A DNA stretch of 8,422 nucleotides from Candidatus Omnitrophota bacterium (GTDB lineage: Bacteria > Omnitrophota > Gorgyraeia > 2-02-FULL-51-18). The translations under genes and the position numbers were made by a program. The notes under the pieces were generated by a model, which was given only the letters and a program-made list of their open reading frames with translations, had not been told where the DNA came from and did not search any database. This document shows positions 6,501 to 8,422 of the stretch, in pieces (positions within the stretch are counted from its first letter, which is position 1; each line of letters opens with the position of its first letter). The DNA is taken from positions 1 to 8,422 of the forward strand of contig JAHFFM010000078.1 of NCBI GenBank assembly GCA_023247935.1, read 5' to 3'.

Positions 6501-8422
6501 GCTAGGCTCGGATCGTTTCGCGATTTCTATAGAAAAGGGCGGAAAAGTTCTTAATGCGGCTATTAAGATTAACGGACAGAAGCCGGTAACAGTTCGTGTA
6601 AAATCGATCCCAGAACCGGAAATTCGCATCAAGGCCATAGATATTGGAATTGATAAAATTGTCAGAAATACGCGTGATTTTAAAGGTGATCAGCCGTCAG
6701 TTTTGCGCAACGATCCGCTTGCTTTGTATAAGGCCGCTCTTTTGGAATCGGGAATCATTCCCGAGTCTTTTCAGGGGGATTTAGCTGAACGAATGCAAAA
6801 GTTGGGTGGAGGTATTGAAATTGTAGGTGAGGTGCGGGATGTAGTTCAAGGCAACGGACTTGGCGCCAGTGGTATTTTGTCAGGTGTTTTGCTCAAAGGT
6901 TTGCTTGAGATCACAGGACAAACGATTTCGAGCGAAGAGCTTATTTTACGAGTTATGAATATTGAGAGAAGGCTTGGAGCGGGAGGGTGGCAAGATCCCG
7001 TTGGCGGGTTGTTTGGAGGAATTAAGTGGATTGTCGCTGAACCAAATAATCCTTCGCCGCATTTTTCGGAACTTCCATTATCTAAGAAAGTACTAGATGA
7101 ATTAAAATCCAGAATAATTTTACTTTATACAGGTGAAACTCATTTTTCAGGTGATTTTGGCGCAAAGGCTATAGAAAGTTATCTTGTTAGAGATGAAGAA
7201 GGTTACCCGGCTTTAATCAAAGGACAGAAAATACGAGATGAGATGTATTCCGCCCTTTTAAAAGCAGGCATTGACGAGTTTGGACCATTGCTGACGGATT
7301 ACTCAGGGCAACTTATTTTGCAAAGAGGGAAAGAAGTATCCAGTCCTTTTGTAAATAATATTTTGTCTGAGACAAGGGAATTGGGAGATGGAAAGCTCAG
7401 CGGCGCCGGCGGCGGCGGATTTATGTTTTTTGTCAGCAAGCCGGGGAAAAAGGATGAATTACAAAGAAAAATACAGCAACTGATAACAAATACATCCGCT
7501 AAAATTTACGATTTTGAATTTGATTTTGAGGGAATCACAATTCAAAAAATAGAAAACGCTTCGAGTGGATCGCGGCTGGTGGAAAAGTCACAAGTCACAG
7601 CGTCACCCGATCAAAACGTCACAAGTCATGGCGTGGAAAACTTAAGAGAGCGTGAGGTGGATGAGGGATTACGATCCAATGGCTCGAGATTGTCATCCGT
7701 CGTGCTAACAAATGCCGATGATATGTTTGCAAATATCCATGTAGGTGGTCCTGATCAAATCCTCTCTGAGGAAGGAGCTGTTATTTGTAACTACATTATT
7801 CTATTGGACACCGTCCAAAAAAAAGGAGCTTTAATTCATACCAATAATGAAAATTCACCCAAGTTGGCCATGATGGCCATTACTAGGGCGATTCATATGA
7901 TGGGGACATCCTCAAAGCAACATGTGCTGGCGTTGATTGTAAGGCCCACGGGCAAAAATATTGAAAAATATTCAAAAAAAATAGAGACATTACATGCACA
8001 TGCCATCGATAGTTTAAAGTTGGCACGCTTGAAAACTGAAATCAATTCTAAATGGGGAGAAGAGAGTAATATGTTGCCCTCATCCACATTTGTCCGGCTA
8101 AAAATTAATAATGGCGAATTTTGGTCAATGGATAGGATAGGTTCCAAAAAACGTACCGTAAATTTATATCAGCTTCAATATCAGGAAAAATTCGTAACCC
8201 ATGGTTCGCGGTTTGCGGAAGCGAAAAATAAAAAGTTGGAAATTAGAAGTTCGGCGTTGGAAGAAGGAAAAATAAAAAAAGGAGCGAGATTCAATGTAGC
8301 GCCAACTTTCTCTCCCGCCGCGCGGCTGGCTGATGATCGTAAAGAATTTAAAGTTAAGGAAGGAGACTTGGCGGGATTATTTTGGGAATTGGCCCGGTTT
8401 GTCAAAGACAAAAAGTATCTGG
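463..8422 (+). CDS. Giant exported multidomain mosaic protein, 3' end beyond the window
   Basis: A single frame runs from GTG 463 to the window's last base without a stop, giving at least 2653 residues. The start is chosen because it yields a good Sec signal peptide (MKKNILKIISSALIASF, then SWAAA) preceded by a weak GGAA Shine-Dalgarno. No better start is seen upstream, although the frame stays open there. Recognisable units in order are a ChaN/TraB-like domain, GDPD phosphodiesterase, GHKL ATPase with a helical lead-in, an unrecognised region, class I methyltransferase, fucokinase-like GHMP kinase and a CheD-like domain. A [GAS][AS]R[LF] motif recurs in the linkers. Most catalytic signatures are conserved, which argues against random read-through of decayed genes. 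Family knowledge does not predict one function for this combination. Possible roles are a polyprotein, a tethered enzyme chain or a cell-surface giant protein like those known in Omnitrophota. A sequencing or assembly fusion is unlikely because the linkers share motifs. Confidence in the frame is high and in the function low. Confidence 0.9.
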   Translation, partial: MKKNILKIISSALIASFLIHDVSWAAAEIKPAFGGISETPWKIRVSGDFGQVREFYKGPPGAPLLIHIQDAHTNPSAQQNISHILEELIKKYGIEKIFLEGGVRDDSLSFLRPLASQKVRGQVAKKYLLKGELSGAEHLDLSSNYKMSLLGVEKEGLYLKNLKTYAAVAKNRERTLAYLDEISKRVSTLKRRLYPPSLVSFDDFIRAFEKKEKSYTEYFERLRGEARLNGVNLLAYPHFLSLGELSVLESGIDFKKANEELSVIARSEATKQSLRKPDAEIASAPSGPRNDTGRLEKAGQGFLFRQAEMRGVDVRSFPNLSRYVEYLRRFEVIDLEKLGDEVDAIQRSVYENALKGEGFRLYEISETLTNLKMLFSLQASKSDFETYLERKKDSRFHTLSMLAFLNKKLLDFGVDSDVLPYETVLEERKKEIEDFYQVTAQRDEVMVEKAVQSMREQKISSAVLITGGYHTENLKTLMREHGVSYVVVSPNVRQETNTRRYEEILLSELKQNNPVPYPLRISHHPKFLAARLAAERPGMIPVITADLRGGARLPVTFAEKANRFTGFTEPRTPDSKLGSKAADSARLAEIGFFEKIARWLEDAIIPFKNRDFDSNPLESDFHKYLLRFSEAILSLGERLYGNEPVLPEARPNGHVIHKIGHRGFAGERFVENTLEAFRAALQENMNYLEMDVRRTKDGHFVIFHDQTLNRMTAGKDKRPVSDLPLQELKKVELKTGKHSGQIPTLEEVIDLAAYRDVSLVVELKGRRDSHDNIASKLVQLLKAKSISGRVIVSSFVPETLDEIKKLDPSITTALVVYPPLISLERYLAIAKRIGASWIEMDIHSINDRRKKRIKESGLLLSAYDVRNQKDMEKASLLGVDFVYDDSPPSQATIDGKAADGARLVLTAGTINRRALLAVESIAGHALVDDIPTLVLEHNLDARLGSYFRPEAKEQILGRMRQSYQLGVREVSGKISELRGPIQRARSAALYEKPQIEEALLLYADNKLGDEALKAVFKNKLSAEKVARMIQADNVDIAETWFKDCLISSLPSAQQILGSFESMRRAYQDARTFYMKELNRKQFNASLRDDLTVQDRAKAKKIYNQVRASHTQLIRILTTQIEFIQGRLHLRSVNASTLEEMLKTMLFQISKKDRVKDIVHWKVDVQLKPSQITKIQPVLIRRFLGEFAKNTNQALVTLVRSHFKLENDEQVRQLLEKSRREGGFAADIFFQVTVKELDGKIVFLVEDNAGGIPKKFLKVDSHGKQFVFERQSTTTGGGIGTTEAFIIVTELMNGKIVVARFINLLTAISLLAKGFFRLGLIVNRELDFKEGLTVKATVQMLQELGMYANLFRGTRYEISIPSAARLAVAWDFRRNSKKNILDPFGFVKKGMLPALTSELDIENSVYDALGIKIYPSNLEREKAFIRLSGAAEGRSKAEVNAMIQKIFEGNSGARLADEKTKWPKIPWTPDRTYYESLIRQIVKYEEDVVQQIRGILNGNTVLFRETPGRPLQEDVVTAGAYNYIRPGLEDDGIYYGNFEKWYSVHSSGVYDLFRQLAWFAYFPEQAIAEEAASWIGELQNKRGLPGFGGSLSRSRQFVTKSLKKVISPNRPPDFLFNSNRGSRLTLQEIIARSAERMANPLAGLLDPSVKKLVTNMILFYSERHNPPIKKELVERIIDTLFNNVGDPEAAIKAMNHAGLNPQNSASPIFLAYKGANRSGNVKWDFVLKMVGPYLKDGVLANIGAGDNVLSEQIFQKYSGITKVIGIDIRGDKAIPSNEPNVQFIKQSLPNHFPLRRGSVDNAISTYTPHHAGKSLQSFIGEMFRILKPGGTLIILEDTWSDVIRPNIPSPLLDDFLKLNSSQKIQVYQFNDWYGHHMVAGDYAMPLPMGFYTMEQLQEMFRENGFDVEHSEFIGFPDEPFTQKVPQGLMVFRKPARGSEISGIVKARRELRRAIEFSERGLYRKAAEARERSSRLIQDYEQKIINQRLKPIKPSKFIGGEFVLEAPLRLDLASGLGSDRFAISIEKGGKVLNAAIKINGQKPVTVRVKSIPEPEIRIKAIDIGIDKIVRNTRDFKGDQPSVLRNDPLALYKAALLESGIIPESFQGDLAERMQKLGGGIEIVGEVRDVVQGNGLGASGILSGVLLKGLLEITGQTISSEELILRVMNIERRLGAGGWQDPVGGLFGGIKWIVAEPNNPSPHFSELPLSKKVLDELKSRIILLYTGETHFSGDFGAKAIESYLVRDEEGYPALIKGQKIRDEMYSALLKAGIDEFGPLLTDYSGQLILQRGKEVSSPFVNNILSETRELGDGKLSGAGGGGFMFFVSKPGKKDELQRKIQQLITNTSAKIYDFEFDFEGITIQKIENASSGSRLVEKSQVTASPDQNVTSHGVENLREREVDEGLRSNGSRLSSVVLTNADDMFANIHVGGPDQILSEEGAVICNYIILLDTVQKKGALIHTNNENSPKLAMMAITRAIHMMGTSSKQHVLALIVRPTGKNIEKYSKKIETLHAHAIDSLKLARLKTEINSKWGEESNMLPSSTFVRLKINNGEFWSMDRIGSKKRTVNLYQLQYQEKFVTHGSRFAEAKNKKLEIRSSALEEGKIKKGARFNVAPTFSPAARLADDRKEFKVKEGDLAGLFWELARFVKDKKYL
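580..1980 (+). other. Domain 1: ChaN/TraB/TIKI-like domain (residues ~40-506)
   Basis: The domain opens with a strand and motif 'LLIHIQDAHTNPSAQQNI' (H67, D70, H72), followed by 'IEKIFLEGG' (E100, G101, G102). It ends with 'AVLITGGYHTENL' (G-G-Y-H470-T) and 'GVSYVVVSPNV'. A glutamate-glycine pair after a strand plus a distant C-terminal G-x-H resembles the EreA/ChaN/TraB/TIKI superfamily, whose members include haem-binding and metalloprotease-like proteins. The long helical middle ('LKRRLYPPSLVSFDDF', 'YPHFLSLGEL', 'SRYVEYLRRFEVIDLEKL') is not typical of ChaN. I recall similar domains at the N-termini of uncharacterised Omnitrophota-type proteins. Residues 262-292 inside it come from an inserted palindromic DNA element. 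The activity is unknown, and the superfamily link is an inference from a few motifs. Confidence 0.4.
1247..1337 (+). repeat. 91-bp palindromic repeat inserted in frame in the coding region
   Basis: The element is an imperfect palindrome. The outer arms GTGTCATTGCGAGG (1247-1260) and CCTCGCAATGACAC (1324-1337) are exact reverse complements. The inner arms CGAAGCAATCTCTGCG (1271-1286) and CGCAGAGATTGCTTCG (1296-1311) are exact over 16 bases, around a 9-base loop (1287-1295). The bases between the arms pair only partly. The translated text, 'SVIARSEATKQS' through 'GPRND', is the familiar product of a dispersed 'TGTCATTGCGAGGAGCG' repeat found in many unrelated bacterial genomes, usually between genes. 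Here it is translated as residues 262-292 without breaking the frame. It carries no transposase, so it behaves like a REP/MITE-type non-autonomous element. Confidence 0.88.
2192..2224 (+). repeat. Hairpin plus KAAD-x-ARL coding repeat, copy 1
   Basis: A perfect hairpin, TCGGCAGC (2192-2199) and GCTGCCGA (2203-2210) with an AAA loop, is followed by bases encoding A-D-S-A-R-L. From 2200 to 2224 the sequence matches 3148-3172 at 23 of 25 positions, with the same reading frame. It follows a C-rich stretch encoding 'EPRTPDSKLG', a typical flexible linker. No transposase is nearby. It lies in the linker between domain 1 and the GDPD domain. Confidence 0.65.
2431..3120 (+). other. Domain 2: glycerophosphodiester phosphodiesterase, GDPD (residues 657-886)
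   Basis: This is a complete GDPD TIM-barrel domain, a family that hydrolyses glycerophosphodiesters to an alcohol and glycerol 3-phosphate using a divalent metal. Signatures are 'KIGHRGFAGE' (H661, R662, G663), 'FVENTLEAF' (E671, N672, T673), 'LEMDVRRTKDG' (E689, D691), 'VIFHDQTLNRMT' (H704, D705), 'IPTLEEVIDL', 'LVVELKG' (E762, K764), and late strands 'GRVIVSSF' and 'GVDFVYDDSP'. All the residues known to bind metal or act in catalysis appear present. Its length of about 230 residues is normal for the family. GDPDs are often exported, so this domain fits the signal peptide. It is flanked by ARL motifs at 586 and 902. Phospholipid headgroup or teichoic-like substrates are possible; the real one cannot be read from sequence. 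Confidence 0.93.
3137..3172 (+). repeat. Hairpin plus KAAD-x-ARL coding repeat, copy 2
   Basis: The outer arms CCATCG (3137-3142) and CGATGG (3156-3161) pair perfectly. The interior pairs with one mismatch and two G-T wobbles around an AAA loop (3148-3150). Bases 3148-3172 match copy 1 at 23 of 25 positions and again encode K-A-A-D-x-A-R-L. The element sits exactly at the junction after the last GDPD strand. Its right arm keeps the copy 1 sequence while the left arm has drifted, as expected of an old palindromic insertion. Confidence 0.65.
3178..3987 (+). other. Helical segment preceding the ATPase domain (residues ~906-1175)
   Basis: This stretch is rich in charged and leucine-type helices, for example 'EALLLYADNKLGDEALKAVF', 'AEKVARMIQADNVDIAETWF' and 'DRAKAKKIYNQVR'. 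Near its end, 'ASHTQLIRILTTQIEFIQGR' (H1109) loosely resembles a histidine-kinase dimerisation helix. The residue after the histidine is Thr instead of the usual Glu/Asp, and the distance to the N-box (76 residues) is shorter than usual. It is most likely a degenerate or unrelated helical partner of the ATPase domain. No family is recognised for residues 906-1080. Confidence 0.35.
3988..4542 (+). other. Domain 3: GHKL / histidine-kinase-type ATPase domain (residues 1176-1360)
   Basis: The domain follows the Bergerat-fold order. The N-box is 'FLGEFAKNTNQAL' (E1185, K1188, N1189, as in E-x-x-x-N). The G1 box is 'FLVEDNAGGIP' (D1246, N1247, A1248, G1249, G1250); the first glycine of D-x-G-x-G is Ala. 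The G2 box is 'TTTGGGIGTTEA' (G1275-G1279), followed by 'IVTELMNGKI'. The closing strand is 'GTRYEISIP'. Between 'NGKIVV' and 'GTRYEI' there is an insertion of about 50 residues with a hydrophobic helix (1300-1321), which normal HATPase domains lack. ATP binding is likely; whether it phosphorylates anything is unclear because no good phosphoacceptor histidine is seen. The next ARL motif begins three residues after its last strand. Confidence 0.75.
4544..4561 (+). repeat. 18-base repeat around an ARL motif, copy 1
   Basis: CCGCCGCGCGGCTGGCTG here is identical to 8315-8332, about 3.8 kb downstream, with the same reading phase, encoding (S/P)-A-A-R-L-A. It contains the perfect palindrome GCCGCGCGGC (4546-4555). 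The flanking bases differ, so this is a short dispersed unit and not part of a longer duplication. Confidence 0.6.
4561..5604 (+). other. Unrecognised region (residues 1367-1714)
   Basis: No known domain is recognised here. Sub-blocks can be drawn from the ARL motifs at 1453 and 1622. Residues 1367-1450 form a small mixed block ('LGIKIYPSNLEREKAFIRLS', then helix 'KAEVNAMIQKIFEG'). Residues 1454-1618 are rich in Trp and Tyr ('WPKIPWTPDRTYY', 'NYIRPGLEDDGIYYGNFEKW', 'QLAWFAYFPEQ'). Residues 1623-1714 are helical ('LTLQEIIARSAERM', 'KKELVERIIDTLFNN') and run into the methyltransferase, perhaps as its N-terminal extension. Codon and base composition look like the rest of the gene. Confidence 0.5.
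5605..6264 (+). other. Domain 4: class I SAM-dependent methyltransferase (residues 1715-1934)
   Basis: The Rossmann-type methyltransferase order is clear. Motif I is 'GVLANIGAGDNVLSEQI' (G1742-A-G1744, with the third glycine of GxGxG replaced by Asn). Motif II is 'VIGIDIRG' (D1766, expected to hold the SAM ribose). Motif IV is 'SVDNAISTYTPHHA' (D1799). The post-motif is 'MFRILKPGGTLIILED' (P1827, G1828, G1829). It ends in 'FYTMEQLQEMFRENGFDVE' and the closing strand 'QGLMVFRKPA', typical of the Methyltransf_11/UbiE-like group. The substrate is unknown. SAM is a cytosolic cofactor, so an exported location would make the domain inactive or would require the protein, or this part of it, to stay inside. 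Confidence 0.85.
6445..7560 (+). other. Domain 5: GHMP kinase, L-fucokinase / heptose-7-P kinase-like (residues 1995-2366)
   Basis: This is a near-full-length GHMP sugar kinase. Motif 1 is 'LEAPLRLDLASG' (2002-2013) followed by 'GSDRFAISIEKGGKVLNAA'; the usual fucokinase W-S-D-T-P-P is changed to L-G-S-D-R-F, keeping the Asp (D2017). The ATP loop is 'VQGNGLGASGILSGVLL' (G2130-S2136). 'LGAGGWQDPVGGLFGGIK' carries the probable catalytic D2178. 'LLYTGETHFSGDF' and 'GIDEFGPLL' follow, and motif 3 is 'GKLSGAGGGGFMFF' (G2314-G2319). These blocks match the fucokinase (Fkp/FUK C-terminal) and HddA group, which phosphorylate a sugar anomeric hydroxyl for nucleotide-sugar synthesis. No pyrophosphorylase domain is seen nearby. 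A helical segment (1935-1994) with an SSRL copy links it to the methyltransferase. Confidence 0.9.
7586..7628 (+). repeat. Short direct repeat GTCACAAGTCA in a linker
   Basis: GTCACAAGTCA occurs at 7587-7597 and 7618-7628, with a further GTCAC at 7602-7606 between them. The repeats encode 'SQVTASPDQNVTSHG', a Ser/Thr/Gln linker between two GSRL motifs (residues 2371 and 2409). It looks like a small tandem expansion forming a flexible spacer between the kinase and the CheD-like unit. Confidence 0.5.
7690..8175 (+). other. Domain 6: CheD-like cysteine hydrolase domain (residues 2410-2571)
   Basis: 'GAVICNYIILLDTVQKKGALIH' places C2442, D2449 and H2459 at offsets 0, 7 and 17. From memory this equals the spacing in Thermotoga CheD (GSC, then D, then K-x-GAMAH). 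The block is preceded by 'ANIHVGGPDQILSEEG', where CheD has its first strands. It is followed by a helix, 'SPKLAMMAITRAIHMMG', in the position of CheD's 'KYADTAVKTLVEELKKMG', and near the end by 'STFVRLKINNGEFWSM', similar to CheD's last strands. CheD proteins deamidate glutamines on chemoreceptors. Here the CheD threonine and GSC context are altered, so activity is uncertain. An alternative is another alpha/beta fold with a chance Cys-His pair. Confidence 0.5.
8200..8340 (+). repeat. Linker with three clustered RL/RF motifs (residues ~2580-2626)
   Basis: Within about 40 residues the linker has GSRFAEAK (R2583), GARFNVAP (R2609) and AARLADDR (R2621). These are separated by Lys/Glu-rich sequence ('KNKKLEIRSSALEEGKIKK'). 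The last copy is encoded by the same 18 bases as at 4544-4561 (here 8315-8332). The sequence after it, 'EFKVKEGDLAGLFWELARFV', looks like the start of another folded unit that continues past the window. Confidence 0.6.

Larger units (their letters stand above)
2053..8325 (+). repeat. Recurring linker motif [GAS]-[AS]-R-[LF], 13 dispersed copies
   Basis: The motif's arginine falls at residues 531 (AARLA), 552 (GARLP), 586 (SARLA), 902 (GARLV), 1364 (AARLA), 1453 (GARLA), 1622 (GSRLT), 1973 (SSRLI), 2371 (GSRLV), 2409 (GSRLS), 2583 (GSRFA), 2609 (GARFN) and 2621 (AARLA). The matching codons start at 2053, 2116, 2218, 3166, 4552, 4819, 5326, 6379, 7573, 7687, 8209, 8287 and 8323. Copies lie between recognised domains or in unassigned sequence and never inside a recognised catalytic core. 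Several directly follow a domain's last strand (EISIP then SAARLA) or directly precede the next domain (GSRLSS before the CheD-like unit). A/V/S plus an acidic residue often follows. The copy at 1973 sits in a helix and may be coincidence. The function is unknown; candidates are a processing site, a sorting or interaction tag, or a trace of domain insertion. Confidence 0.7.

Noticed and set aside
1..8422. CRISPR array, tRNA, rRNA, transposase or phage genes
   Set aside because: No regularly spaced direct repeats, cloverleaf-like sequence or recombinase/transposase motifs were found; the palindromes are isolated and translated.

Overview
The window looks like a fragment of a Gram-negative bacterial genome. 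It begins with the C-terminal end of a lipid A (LpxL/HtrB-type) acyltransferase. After a gap of about 110 bases, one giant reading frame starts at a GTG (463) and stays open to the last base. It runs for at least 2653 codons, and neither its stop nor its full length is visible. The very long mosaic protein, the repeated GARL/GSRL-type linker motif and the N-terminal 'IHIQDAHTN' domain remind me of uncultivated Omnitrophota (PVC-related candidate phyla), which are known for exceptionally long proteins. That assignment is by recognition only.

Layout of the giant protein (residue numbers from the GTG): Sec-type signal peptide (1 to about 27); a domain resembling the ChaN/TraB/TIKI group (about 40-506), interrupted by a 31-residue stretch encoded by a large DNA palindrome; a linker containing three motif copies; a glycerophosphodiester phosphodiesterase (GDPD) domain with its catalytic residues intact (657-886); a helical segment (about 906-1175) leading into a GHKL/histidine-kinase-type ATPase domain (1176-1360); about 350 residues I do not recognise (1367-1714); a class I SAM-dependent methyltransferase domain (1715-1934); a helical linker and a fucokinase/heptose-kinase-like GHMP kinase domain (1995-2366); a domain with CheD-type Cys/Asp/His spacing (2410-2571); and a linker with three more motif copies running off the end.

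The domains come from unrelated families but sit in one uninterrupted frame. They are separated by linkers carrying a short [GAS]-[AS]-R-[LF] motif, 13 copies by hand count. At DNA level several copies lie in, or next to, short GC-rich palindromes that are also repeated. Two readings are possible: a polyprotein or tethered multi-enzyme whose units are delimited by the motif, or an assembly of domains captured by a mobile palindromic linker. The leader predicts export, yet several domains need cytosolic cofactors (ATP, SAM). That conflict is the most interesting functional puzzle here. I see no RNA genes, CRISPR arrays or transposase genes.
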